A stretch of DNA of 23,388 nt from an uncultured Acinetobacter sp. (lineage in GTDB: Bacteria > Cyanobacteriota > Vampirovibrionia > Gastranaerophilales > Gastranaerophilaceae), in assembly GCA_946623365.1 (NCBI GenBank), contig CAMORE010000015.1, positions 1-23,388 on the forward strand. The letters are read 5' to 3'. A program made the translations under genes and the position numbers. A model generated the notes under the pieces. The model did not search any database. It was not told the DNA's origin and worked only from the letters and a program-made list of their open reading frames with translations. Shown piece after piece: positions 14,966-22,669 of this stretch; the first letter of the stretch is position 1, and every line of letters begins with the position of its first letter.

Positions 14966-15495
14966 TAAAAGTATCGGAAATAAAAATTGTTACAATGACA
15001 AAAGATGATATAGAGGATGTCGTTGCAATTGAGTCAGAAGCATATGGAAAACATCACTGGGCAAAATCATCTTTTTATGATGAAATGTCGAATAATCTTG
15101 CCAAGTATTATGTAGCAAAAACAGCTGACAATAATATAGTGGGGTATGCCGGCACATGGCATATTATTGACGAAGGACATTTAACTACAATTGCCGTAAA
15201 AAAAGAATTTTTAAGAAATCATATCGGAGAATCTCTTATTTATAAAGTTATCGAAGATTGTTATAAAAATAATATTAAATATCTGACACTGGAAGTAAGA
15301 GTCTCAAATATTCCGGCGATCAATCTGTATGAAAAGTACGGATTTAAGTCACTGGGAACAAGAAAGGGCTATTATCAGGATAACAATGAGGACGCTCTGA
15401 TTATGTGGACTGAAAATATTTTTTATGACAAATTCAAGACATTGTTTGAGCAAAATAAAGAAAATCTAGAAAAGAAGATAAAAATTAATGAGTAA
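14956..15495 (+). CDS. rimI: RimI-type N-terminal acetyltransferase (GNAT)
   Basis: 179 aa from the ATG at 14956, chosen because GGGAG lies directly upstream; a TTG at 14944 adds four residues. GNAT enzymes of this type acetylate the N-terminus of ribosomal protein S18 (RimI) and possibly other proteins using acetyl-CoA. Motifs: ESEAYGKHHWAKSSF near the start (substrate loop), HLTTIAV then RNHIGESLIYKVIE (acetyl-CoA binding, Q/R-x-x-G-x-G-like), LEVRVSNIPAINLYEKYGF (the RimI signature LEVR-x-S-N-x-x-A-x-x-L-Y-x-x-x-GF) and RKGYYQDNNEDALIM. A C-terminal extension after about residue 155 is helical and charged. It overlaps both neighbours by several bases. Symbol assigned by the LEVR/YEKYGF signature; a relative with another substrate is possible. 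Confidence 0.8.
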   Translation: MSIVKVSEIKIVTMTKDDIEDVVAIESEAYGKHHWAKSSFYDEMSNNLAKYYVAKTADNNIVGYAGTWHIIDEGHLTTIAVKKEFLRNHIGESLIYKVIEDCYKNNIKYLTLEVRVSNIPAINLYEKYGFKSLGTRKGYYQDNNEDALIMWTENIFYDKFKTLFEQNKENLEKKIKINE

Positions 15496-16165
15496 AAGAA
15501 TAGCGGACCAAATAAACAGTTTTAAATATAAAGGAGAACCTATCAGAATAACCTTAGGGACTTTAGTTATGACAGGACTTTCTATTATATTGATTATTGT
15601 AGCAACTTTTACGCAAGTTACGTTAAAGCATCCGTATTTTCCTTCTGACGGTTTGTATTATTTGTCTCAGGATTTGACTGATTACGAGGTTTTTAGTCAT
15701 TTTATTACGACATATGATTATATTCCGCAAATACCTGTAATATTTTTTATTGTAGCTCTTATGGGCAGAAAATTCGGTATATTAGCGATACTGGGATATA
15801 TTATTTTGGGTATGTTTTTCCCTATTTTTGCATTAGGAGGGGGAGTCAGTTATTTATTTGAATACGGTTTTGGGTATATCCTTGCATTTTTACCCGCGGT
15901 CTTTTTTGCAGGAACTTTATTAAAAGGAAAAACTGATTATTTAAGAATTCCTGTTATATCGTTATTTGGAGTTGTGACAATTCATATTCTCGGAATTTTA
16001 TACATGTTATTTATATCTACATTGCGCCATGCTCCTTGGGAGTTGATTACAAGTTGGATTGCATCACAAAGCGGAATCCAAATTTTATATGATATTTTCT
16101 TTACCATGATTGCAATTATTATCGGAAAACAAGCAAGAAAGTTATTTTGGATTGTTATGTGTTAA
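15488..16165 (+). CDS. bioY: BioY-family transporter substrate-binding component
   Basis: 225 aa integral membrane protein with about six helices. The middle section matches BioY, the biotin-binding S component of ECF transporters: IPQIPVIFFIVALMGRKFGILAILGYIILGMFFPIFALGGG, then YLFEYGFGYILAFLPAVFFAGTL; BioY proteins show P-x-P-x-x-x-x-x-x-x-x-x-x-G-x-x-x-G followed by a Y/F-L-x-x-G and a GGxxY-like block. The N-terminal 35 residues are longer than usual. No EcfA/EcfT genes are near, so it would share an energising module or work alone. It starts eight bases inside the rimI gene (ATGAGTAA) and is the last gene before the strong terminator at 16206-16243. Confidence 0.65.
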   Translation: MSKRIADQINSFKYKGEPIRITLGTLVMTGLSIILIIVATFTQVTLKHPYFPSDGLYYLSQDLTDYEVFSHFITTYDYIPQIPVIFFIVALMGRKFGILAILGYIILGMFFPIFALGGGVSYLFEYGFGYILAFLPAVFFAGTLLKGKTDYLRIPVISLFGVVTIHILGILYMLFISTLRHAPWELITSWIASQSGIQILYDIFFTMIAIIIGKQARKLFWIVMC

Positions 16166-16205
16166 AAGAATTAATTAATGTATACTTTGTGTTATATATT
16201 TATGC

Positions 16206-16243
16206 AAAAAAAAAAGAATCCCTGATGAGGGATTCTTTTTTTT
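16206..16243. terminator. Bidirectional intrinsic terminator
   Basis: GAATCCC (16216-16222), loop TGATGA, GGGATTC (16229-16235), extended by ten A and eight T that also pair. A T-tract follows the stem on both strands. It ends the bioY transcript and the opposing ribbon-helix-helix gene transcript. Confidence 0.95.
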
Positions 16244-16310
16244 GCTTTTTTACTTTCTCTTAATTTTTTCCTCATGAATGTATCAGCTATTCAATGTAAC
16301 TGATAGATAG

Positions 16311-16499
16311 TTAATCCAGCAATGCTTCCAATAACCTTGCATTTTTGTCTGCTAAGCTATTTTGTCTTACCTGAGAACGTGTAATGTAACTTCTTAAAGC
16401 TTCTCTAATAAGTTCTGAACGAGAACGACTTTCATTTTCAGCTACTTCATCAATCTTACCCAAAAAACTTTCAGGCATTGAAATCAAAACTCTTGCCAT
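16311..16499 (-). CDS. Ribbon-helix-helix (CopG/Arc-type) DNA-binding protein
   Basis: 62 aa, the usual size of a minimal RHH dimer subunit. The fold reads directly: strand ARVLISMPESF, helix LGKIDEVAENE, turn SRSRSEL, helix IREALRSYITRSQ. The MARVLISMP start and RSRSELIREAL match CopG-type antitoxins and repressors. The C-terminal 20 residues form an extra helix that could bind a partner. A ribosome site (AAAGGAG) lies before the ATG. No toxin gene is adjacent, so a stand-alone regulator is more likely than an antitoxin. Its promoter region carries the conserved two-part element at 16543-16578, and its transcript ends at the terminator at 16206-16243. It could regulate itself or the genes sharing that element; this is inference. 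Confidence 0.85.
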   Translation of the reverse strand: MARVLISMPESFLGKIDEVAENESRSRSELIREALRSYITRSQVRQNSLADKNARLLEALLD

Positions 16500-16542
16500 T
16501 TAATACTCCTTTTTAACTGTCTATGATACGTTTTCACTCGGA

Positions 16543-16578
16543 TATATATATAAAGTATTTCAACTTTATAAAATTGAC
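16543..16578 (-). promoter_or_regulatory. Promoter-like element, copy A (GTCAATTT / TATATATATA)
   Basis: On the minus strand GTCAATTT starts at 16578 and TATATATATA starts at 16552, 26 bases later. The 20 bases TTGAAATACTTTATATATAT are identical to those of the copy at 23134-23168. It lies upstream of the ribbon-helix-helix gene. Confidence 0.55.
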
Positions 16579-16618
16579 AAATATTTATTCAATATTAAGT
16601 TTTATTACAAAATATGTC

Positions 16619-17857
16619 TTAATATTTTATATTACATAAATCTTTTCTGTAGTGTAAACCTTGAAAACTTATATCAGGTATATTTGTATAAATATTGCTG
16701 CGCGCTTTTGATAAAGTTGATGCGGATGATGTTAATGATAAAACTTGACCGTATGCAGCTTCCAACTCTAAATACTTATTTCTTTTTACCGATGGATAGT
16801 AAGTTGTTACTATATCATCCGATAAGTTATCTAATCCTTGTATAACATTTTCATTTAAATTTCTACTGTTACAATTTAGAACTAATGACATAGAATATTT
16901 ATCCGAGATATTAATATCATCAACTTCATCGCTAAAAGCGCCGATGATACAAGATTCAAATAAATTGTATAAATCATCATTAATATTTTCTAAAATAGCG
17001 GCACAGTCGCAATCTTGCATAAAATGTTGCCAGCCCAGTATGTATATATTACCGTCATCACTAAGGATTCCGCTTACACCGAGAATGCCTAAATAAGGAT
17101 TTCCTGAAATTTCAAAATAATCTAAAGTCGGGTATATTACGTTATTCATAATAAAGCATTCATCATCAATTGATAGCTTAAAATTAGGTGAACATGCGCC
17201 CATCCCGCCTGTTAATTGTCCGCCATCACCGTCCAGAGAATATTTGTAAGTAATAGAACTTCCTATCGGTAATGCTTTATAACCGTCTGTAACAGCGTAG
17301 AATGAAAAGGGAGTTCCATATATATAATCTTCAATTATAATACGTTTATTTCTGTCTATAGCTGTGTATTCTATAATATTTTTAGCTGTCTGTAAAGCGG
17401 TTACAACTACAGCACTATTTATATCATTTGTTTTGATAACCAGCGGGAATTTTTGGTTTTTTACGTAATCCAATGCCAAATTTTGTTTTTCAAATATTCC
17501 GAATTTGGGTGTAGGAATTCTGAGCTTATAAAGAATTTTTTTTGCAGTTGTTTTGCTATACATAATTTCATTTGTATTTGTATTAGAACCAAATATTTGT
17601 TGTTTATTTTCCGTAAATTTTGTGACAATATCTGCTTTTAAAGATTTTAATGAAACAGGAATTGTCATATCTATTCCGTTTTCCAAAACAAAATCTAACA
17701 GTTCATTAGCGTTATCTTCTCTAATATCCAAACACGTAGCAAAATCTTTTAAAGTATCACTTGACGGAGTTACATATATATCGTGTTTATCCGATAATTT
17801 TTTTGCTAAAGCATATGCATTCGCACCATTTCCAATAATTAAAATTTTCTTTTTCAT
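16619..17857 (-). CDS. PurD-like ATP-grasp protein with degenerate active site
   Basis: 412 aa from the ATG at 17857 (a longer frame upstream to 17917 lacks support). PurD joins phosphoribosylamine and glycine in purine synthesis. Overall order follows the family: nucleotide-type N-terminal fold (ILIIGNGANAYAL), ATP-grasp centre with IIIEDYIYGTPFSFYAVTDG (173-192) and DGDGGQLTGGMGACSP (209-224), and the C-terminal domain ending in LHYRKDL. But the phosphoribosylamine loop GGREHA reads GANAYA, the GPTKxAAxxExSK loop reads SNTNTNEIMYSK, the glycine-rich ATP loop is lost (KTNDINSAVV), and the metal-binding E-F-N-x-R-F-G-D-P-E block reads GWQHFMQDCD (275-284). It may be inactive or have a new role. 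The TATACT box ends six bases before the ATG, so the transcript may be leaderless. Confidence 0.75.
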   Translation of the reverse strand: MKKKILIIGNGANAYALAKKLSDKHDIYVTPSSDTLKDFATCLDIREDNANELLDFVLENGIDMTIPVSLKSLKADIVTKFTENKQQIFGSNTNTNEIMYSKTTAKKILYKLRIPTPKFGIFEKQNLALDYVKNQKFPLVIKTNDINSAVVVTALQTAKNIIEYTAIDRNKRIIIEDYIYGTPFSFYAVTDGYKALPIGSSITYKYSLDGDGGQLTGGMGACSPNFKLSIDDECFIMNNVIYPTLDYFEISGNPYLGILGVSGILSDDGNIYILGWQHFMQDCDCAAILENINDDLYNLFESCIIGAFSDEVDDINISDKYSMSLVLNCNSRNLNENVIQGLDNLSDDIVTTYYPSVKRNKYLELEAAYGQVLSLTSSASTLSKARSNIYTNIPDISFQGLHYRKDLCNIKY

Positions 17858-17863
17858 AATAAA

Positions 17864-17872
17864 AGTATACCA
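17864..17872 (-). promoter_or_regulatory. Extended -10 box for a leaderless purD-like transcript
   Basis: Minus strand TGGTATACT; TATACT (17869-17864) is six bases from the ATG at 17857, so transcription should start at or next to the start codon. No Shine-Dalgarno sequence lies in between. Confidence 0.45.
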
Positions 17873-18010
17873 CATCATAAAGGTTGATATAAATAATTTA
17901 TCAATGCAATTATTCATATAATAATTATTAAGCTAAAAGAGGGGAATCGTTTTACAATATTTTGCCATTAAATTTTATTTTATACGTGTATTTGATATAA
18001 TAATATTATA

Positions 18011-18139
18011 GGTCACCTCTAAAAACTTATAAAATTTCTATGTAATATGCAAATTAAGCGGAAATTCCCTCGCCCCTTGTGGGAGAGGGTAAGGGTGAGG
18101 GGTTGAATAATTTAAGAAAACAAGGTTTATTGTGGTGAC
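18011..18139. mobile_element. MITE-like element, 129 bp, carrying a GC-rich palindrome
   Basis: Lies in the 318-base intergenic stretch between the purD-like gene and polA. Left end GGTCACCTCTAAAAAC (18011-18026) and right end GTTTATTGTGGTGAC (18125-18139) are imperfect inverted repeats (about 12 of 15 matching). The bases TTATA lie directly outside both ends (18006-18010 and 18140-18144), as expected of a 5-bp target duplication. No coding frame inside. Its core is the GC-rich repeat at 18067-18102. The flanks are AT-rich, so the duplication could be chance. Confidence 0.5.
18067..18102. repeat. GC-rich REP-like palindrome
   Basis: CCCTCGCCCC (18067-18076) can pair either with GGG-A-GAGGG (18081-18089) or with GGGTGAGGGG (18093-18102), giving two competing hairpins. 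Base composition is sharply unlike the surroundings, a mark of dispersed palindromic elements. It may act as a terminator or mRNA end for the intergenic region, but no T-tract follows. Confidence 0.7.
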
Positions 18140-18175
18140 TTATACTTGTACAAATATTATAGATAGGGAGTAGGT

Positions 18176-20860
18176 ATGTCTGACAGAAAGACTTTAATAT
18201 TAATTGACGGTCACGCACTTGCATTCAGACAATTTTTTGCGCTGGAACGAACAGGAATGAAAAATTCTGAGAATCAGCCGACTTGGGCTGTTTATGGTTT
18301 TTTTAAAGCAATTTTCGATCTTTTGGCAAAAATACATCCGGATTTTATAGCTGTAGCTTTTGATGTCGGACGTCAAACATTTAGAGTCGAAAAATATGAA
18401 GAATACAAAGCTCAGAGAGAAGCAATGCCCGATTCATTACGTTCTCAAATCGGGGTTATTTGTGAAGGATTGCAAGCTTTTGATATTCCGATTTATACCA
18501 AAGAGGGATTTGAAGCTGATGATGTAATTGGAACAATTTCACGTATAGCATCAGAAAACGGGCATGACACTCTTATTCTAACCGGTGATCAAGATAGTTT
18601 TCAATTGATTGACAGAGAAGGAACCGTAAAAGTATTAATTCCGACAAAGGGTGAGCTTATTGAATATAACTGGAACAAAGTTTATGAAAAACTCGGAGTA
18701 TATCCGAATCAAATAACAGATTATAAAGGCTTAAGGGGAGATACATCCGATAATATTCCCGGCATCAAAGGTATTGGAGAAAAAACAGCGCAAAAACTTC
18801 TAAATCGTTATCCTAATTTGGAAGCTGTATTGGATGATTGTGAAAATATTCCTGAAAAAGCAGTTAAACAAAAAATTTGCGAAGGGAAAGAGATTGCAAT
18901 TTTATCAAAAGAGCTTGCCACAATTATTAGGGATGTAGATGTTAACTTTGATATTTCTACCGCAAAAGTTACGCTGCCAAGTCTAAATAAGGTATCGGAA
19001 TTCTTAAGAAAAATGCAATTTTACACATTTATAAAAAACATAGACAAGATTCTGAGTTCATTTAGCGGAGAAAAAATTGAGCCACAAAATTTGAGTATTT
19101 TTGCCCAAAAACAAAATGATAACAGTTTTACACCTATTCAGCAGGGGTTATTCAGTCAGGCAATAAAAGAAAATATAAATGACTCGGATTTTGATTATGT
19201 AGTAGCGGATGAAAAAAATAAATCAGAGATAATAAAAAAACTGTTACAAGAAAAGTATTTAGCGGTTAAATATTATGAAAAAGAAGGTAATATATACGGA
19301 ACTGCTATTTCAAACGGAAACACATCATATTATTTTAATAATGTTTCAGATATTAAACAAATTATAGAGAACGCAGACATTAAGAAACTTGGATATGATG
19401 TTAAATCAGAATATCATTTACTTTTGAACAACGGAATTAAGCCTGCGGGAATTGAGTATGATGTATTACTGGCAAGTTACGTAAAAGATCCTAATCGCAA
19501 GCATACACTTGACGCGCAAGCTCTTGATTTTCTGAATCATATTATGAGTCAGCCCTCAGAAGAAGAAAAGTATGCGTGTGATGAAGTTTACACAATTTTC
19601 AAGCTATATAAATATTGGCAAAATAATTTAGACGAAGATGAAAAAAAACTTGTTAATGATATTGAAATGCCTTTGACACTTGTTCTTGCAAAAATGGAGC
19701 ATACCGGTGTCGCTATTGATGTTAACTATCTCAAAGAGCTTTCTGCATATATGACAGATAAACTTGCGGAGCTTGAAGATTTAATATATCAACTTGCAGG
19801 AGAAAGCTTTAACATAAATTCACCAAAACAAGTTGCAGAAATTTTATTTGATAAGTTAGAACTGAAAACAAAAAAGAAAAAATCTCGCTCTACAAGTGCA
19901 GAAGTTCTTGAAGAACTTGCTCAAGAATACGAAATATGCGAATACATACTGGAACACAGAAAATTTTCTAAGTTAAAATCAACATATACGGATTCACTTC
20001 CGGCTCTTATAAGTAAGCGTGACGGCAGAATTCATACAACATATAATCAGGCATTAACGGTTACGGGCAGGCTTTCTTCTTCAAACCCTAATTTACAGAA
20101 TATTCCGATTCGAACAGAAGAAGGAAATAAAATCCGCTCTGCATTTTGTGCCGAAGACAAAGAAAATTATTACATATTAAGTGCCGATTATTCTCAAATA
20201 GAACTTAGACTGCTTGCTCATGTTTCAGGTGATGAGCATCTTATACAAGCATTTAAATCAGGTGAAGATATTCATACTATGACAGCTTCAAAAGTTTTCG
20301 GAGTTCCGATAGAAGAAGTTACAAAAGATATGAGGAGAAAAGCGAAAGCTGTTAACTTCGGAATTGTCTACGGACAATCAAAGTATGGACTAGCTAAAAA
20401 TCTCGGTATAAAAAATGACGAAGCGCAAGAATTTATTGACAAATACTTTGAAACATACCCTCGAGTAAAAGAATATATGTTAAATGAGGTTGAGTTTGTT
20501 AATACCCATGGGTATGTTGAAACAATCTTCGGACGCAAGCGTTACCTTGCGGCTGAATTAGGAAGCCCGAATTATCAAATAAGAGAATTTGCTCAGAGAG
20601 CTGCTATAAATCAGCCTTTACAAGGTACTGCAGCTGATTTGATAAAAATGGCTATGATAGAAGTAGACAAAAAACTTCAAGAAGGTAATTATTTAACCAG
20701 AATGATTATGCAGGTTCATGATGAACTGATTTTTGAAGTTCCAAAAGATGAATTGGAAGATATCAAAAAGTTGGTATCGGAAGCTATGGAATTAAATCAG
20801 CCATTAAAGGTTCCGCTTGAACTTGATATAAATTATGGTTCTTCTTGGAAAGAAGGATAG
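18176..20860 (+). CDS. polA: DNA polymerase I
   Basis: 894 aa, start fixed by AGGGAG before the ATG. DNA polymerase I removes RNA primers and fills gaps in replication and repair. Residues 1-300 are the 5' nuclease: metal ligands in LIDGHA (8-13), AFD (61-63), EADD (113-116), DQD (138-140) and the helix-hairpin GDTSDNIPGIKGIGEKTA (188-204). Residues about 330-490 keep the 3' exonuclease fold but the DxE motif and later Asp residues are missing (LAVKYYEKEG; GYDVKSEYHLL), so proofreading is probably absent. The polymerase domain has motif A DYSQIELRLL (Asp671), motif B RRKAKAVNFGIVYG (721-734) and motif C VHDELIF (Asp849). Single gene, with a 37-base leader after the MITE-like element. Confidence 0.97.
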   Translation: MSDRKTLILIDGHALAFRQFFALERTGMKNSENQPTWAVYGFFKAIFDLLAKIHPDFIAVAFDVGRQTFRVEKYEEYKAQREAMPDSLRSQIGVICEGLQAFDIPIYTKEGFEADDVIGTISRIASENGHDTLILTGDQDSFQLIDREGTVKVLIPTKGELIEYNWNKVYEKLGVYPNQITDYKGLRGDTSDNIPGIKGIGEKTAQKLLNRYPNLEAVLDDCENIPEKAVKQKICEGKEIAILSKELATIIRDVDVNFDISTAKVTLPSLNKVSEFLRKMQFYTFIKNIDKILSSFSGEKIEPQNLSIFAQKQNDNSFTPIQQGLFSQAIKENINDSDFDYVVADEKNKSEIIKKLLQEKYLAVKYYEKEGNIYGTAISNGNTSYYFNNVSDIKQIIENADIKKLGYDVKSEYHLLLNNGIKPAGIEYDVLLASYVKDPNRKHTLDAQALDFLNHIMSQPSEEEKYACDEVYTIFKLYKYWQNNLDEDEKKLVNDIEMPLTLVLAKMEHTGVAIDVNYLKELSAYMTDKLAELEDLIYQLAGESFNINSPKQVAEILFDKLELKTKKKKSRSTSAEVLEELAQEYEICEYILEHRKFSKLKSTYTDSLPALISKRDGRIHTTYNQALTVTGRLSSSNPNLQNIPIRTEEGNKIRSAFCAEDKENYYILSADYSQIELRLLAHVSGDEHLIQAFKSGEDIHTMTASKVFGVPIEEVTKDMRRKAKAVNFGIVYGQSKYGLAKNLGIKNDEAQEFIDKYFETYPRVKEYMLNEVEFVNTHGYVETIFGRKRYLAAELGSPNYQIREFAQRAAINQPLQGTAADLIKMAMIEVDKKLQEGNYLTRMIMQVHDELIFEVPKDELEDIKKLVSEAMELNQPLKVPLELDINYGSSWKEG

Positions 20861-20892
20861 GGGTAAATATAATAATCTCCCTCAAAATGACT

Positions 20893-20960
20893 GCACATTT
20901 TGTGCGATATTCCACGTCCTGTGGTTCTGAGGCATTGTTTGCCGAAGAATCCGGCTTTTT
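20893..20960 (+). repeat. Cluster of three short hairpins after polA, last with T-tract
   Basis: Three stems follow each other in the 189-base gap: GCACA/TGTGC (20893-20905), CCAC/GTGG (20912-20924) and GCCG/CGGC (20941-20955) followed by TTTTT. The last may be a weak terminator for polA. The segment TTCTGAGG...CGAAGAATCC (20925-20952) resembles a dispersed repeat seen in many bacterial genomes. No coding region here is supported. Confidence 0.45.
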
Positions 20961-21049
20961 GTATTCTATATATTTATTTAAAATCAAATTATTACCTATT
21001 TATTCCAGTGTCTTGAATTTTGTGATAGAATATAAAAAGAGGTAAAAAT

Positions 21050-21802
21050 TTGTCTATAAAAATTGCAATAACAGGGAAAAGCGGAAGCGGGAAAACAACG
21101 ATTACTAAAGCATTTTTAAATGTTTTACAAGAGTATTTCCCTGAGAAATCCGTTTTGTTGTTTGATAATGATTTAACCGGAGAACTCGGGCATTCTTTCG
21201 GTAAAGATATAAGAAACACAATTTACGGTATAAGAAGCGGTAAACATGAATACAAAACCGGAATTCCGGAAGGGATGACAAAACACGAATTTGTAGAATG
21301 GGCACTGGAAGATATTTTGGTTCCAATCAATGATAGTACGGATATTATTGTTTCGTGGTTTGTAGGTGCAAAAGATTGCAGATGTCCGATAACCTCTCAA
21401 ATTAATGATGCTTGTCAGAAGCTTATAGAAAGGTATGATTTCGTTATTTTTGATTGCGAATTTGATTTAAAATATTTAAACCAACTTGTAGATACTAATA
21501 TTGATTTGGCTCTTATTGTTGCAAATCCTACAATAGAATCAGTCAAGCTTGCAAAAAGGATTGCAGAATTCTCAACAAAACACGCTGCGGGCGGACAGCT
21601 TGGCGTTGTTATGAACAAAATTAATAATCAAAAATTAGATGATATATACAAAATTATAAAAGATTCAGAATTAGAAATACTTGGCTCTATACCTTATGAT
21701 AAAACTTTAGAAAACGGTACATCCGATTGGAATTCTGATATTGTGAAAGAAGCCGTAAAACAATTTTATTTTAGACTTAACTTACCACAGGAGAATAGTT
21801 AA
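21050..21802 (+). CDS. CooC-like P-loop ATPase (MinD/ParA superfamily)
   Basis: 250 aa with a TTG start six bases after AGAGG. CooC ATPases load nickel into carbon monoxide dehydrogenase or acetyl-CoA synthase. Visible: deviant Walker A GKSGSGKTT (9-17) with the signature Lys10; KDCRCP (108-113), where the Cys110-x-Cys112-Pro motif matches the nickel-binding CxCP of CooC; switch II-like VIFDCEFDLKYLNQ (132-145), matching D-x-E-x-x-x-x-x-L-N; and PTIESVKLAKRI, the base-binding region VMNKI further on. The stop overlaps the folD start by one base (TAATG), so both are translationally coupled. No CODH or acetyl-CoA synthase gene is in the window, so the client protein is unknown. Promoter: extended -10 TGATAGAAT at about 21022-21030. 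Confidence 0.75.
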   Translation: MSIKIAITGKSGSGKTTITKAFLNVLQEYFPEKSVLLFDNDLTGELGHSFGKDIRNTIYGIRSGKHEYKTGIPEGMTKHEFVEWALEDILVPINDSTDIIVSWFVGAKDCRCPITSQINDACQKLIERYDFVIFDCEFDLKYLNQLVDTNIDLALIVANPTIESVKLAKRIAEFSTKHAAGGQLGVVMNKINNQKLDDIYKIIKDSELEILGSIPYDKTLENGTSDWNSDIVKEAVKQFYFRLNLPQENS

Positions 21803-22662
21803 TGAATATTCTTGATGGGAAAAAAACGTCTGAAAAGATATTAGAAAGAATAAAAAAAAGAGTATCTGCCCCCCTTGCGGGGGAAGTGTCGCGAAGCGAC
21901 GCAGGGGGGGCAGAGATACCTCACCTCGTTGTTATCTTAGTAGGAGATAATCCCGCAAGCAAAGTTTATGTAAGAAACAAGCAAAAAGCTGCAGAGAAAG
22001 TCGGTATTAAGTCTACAGTTATAGAATTTGATTCAAACATAAAAGAACAAATACTTTTGGATAAAATTATTGAACTTAATAATGACAATACAGTAACCGG
22101 TATTCTTGTCCAATTGCCGCTTCCCGAACAAATAGATAAAAATAAAGTTATTTTAACTATTTCACCTAAAAAAGATGTAGACGGATTTCATCCCGAAAAT
22201 GTAGGCAGACTTGCAATAGGCATGGAACCTTATTTTTATCCTGCAACCCCACAGGGAATATTAATGCTCTTAGATGAATATAATATAACGCTTGAAGGTA
22301 AACACGCTGTAGTTATAGGACGCTCCAATATCGTCGGAAAACCTATGGCGCAAATGTTGTTAAAAAGAAACGCAACTGTTACAATATGCCATTCGCATAC
22401 CCCAAATCTTGATGAAATAATAAAAACCGCGGATATCGTAGTATCTGCGGTGGGTAAAAAAATTGTAAGATGTAAGATGGTTAAGAAAAATTCTGTTGTA
22501 ATTGACGTAGGTATCTTCAAAGATACGAACGGCAAGCTCACCGGAGATGTCGATTTTGATATCGTATCTCCAACTTGTGGTTTTATTACGCCGGTTCCGG
22601 GGGGCGTCGGCCCGATGACGATAGCATCTTTGATGTATAATGCATCTAAAGTGTATCGATAA
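21802..22662 (+). CDS. folD: Bifunctional methylenetetrahydrofolate dehydrogenase/cyclohydrolase
   Basis: 286 aa. FolD oxidises methylene-tetrahydrofolate to methenyl- and then hydrolyses it to 10-formyl-tetrahydrofolate for purine and formyl-Met synthesis. Motifs: PHLVVILVGDNPASKVYVRNK (40-60; catalytic Tyr56 and Lys60), GILVQLPLPE (about 104-113), KDVDGFHPENVGRL, the NADP site GRSNIVGKPMA and the PVPGGVGPMT loop near the C-terminus. Residues 21-39 (VSAPLAGEVSRSDAGGAEI) have no counterpart in other FolD proteins; they are encoded by a GC-rich palindromic insertion (21862-21919) that stays in frame. The N-terminal region is about eight residues longer than in E. coli, although the total is similar. 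The active-site residues are all kept, so the enzyme is probably functional. Confidence 0.95.
   Translation: MNILDGKKTSEKILERIKKRVSAPLAGEVSRSDAGGAEIPHLVVILVGDNPASKVYVRNKQKAAEKVGIKSTVIEFDSNIKEQILLDKIIELNNDNTVTGILVQLPLPEQIDKNKVILTISPKKDVDGFHPENVGRLAIGMEPYFYPATPQGILMLLDEYNITLEGKHAVVIGRSNIVGKPMAQMLLKRNATVTICHSHTPNLDEIIKTADIVVSAVGKKIVRCKMVKKNSVVIDVGIFKDTNGKLTGDVDFDIVSPTCGFITPVPGGVGPMTIASLMYNASKVYR
21862..21919. repeat. GC-rich palindromic element inserted in frame in folD
   Basis: GTATCTGCCCCCC (21862-21874) pairs with GGGGGGC, a two-base bulge, and AGATAC (21905-21919). An inner hairpin GTCGC-GAA-GCGAC spans 21888-21900, and CCCCC-TTGC-GGGGG is an alternative stem. The sequence is far more GC-rich than the gene around it. 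It encodes 19 residues and does not shift the frame. Confidence 0.9.
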
Positions 22663-22669
22663 CTCTCTA

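Noticed and set aside
16311..16499. Ribbon-helix-helix protein as antitoxin of a toxin pair
   Set aside because: The downstream side is a terminator and the upstream side is the PurD-like gene end; no toxin frame is present.
20845..21045. 66-aa plus-strand frame after polA
   Set aside because: It overlaps the polA end and runs through hairpin repeats, with no ribosome site and no protein-like pattern.
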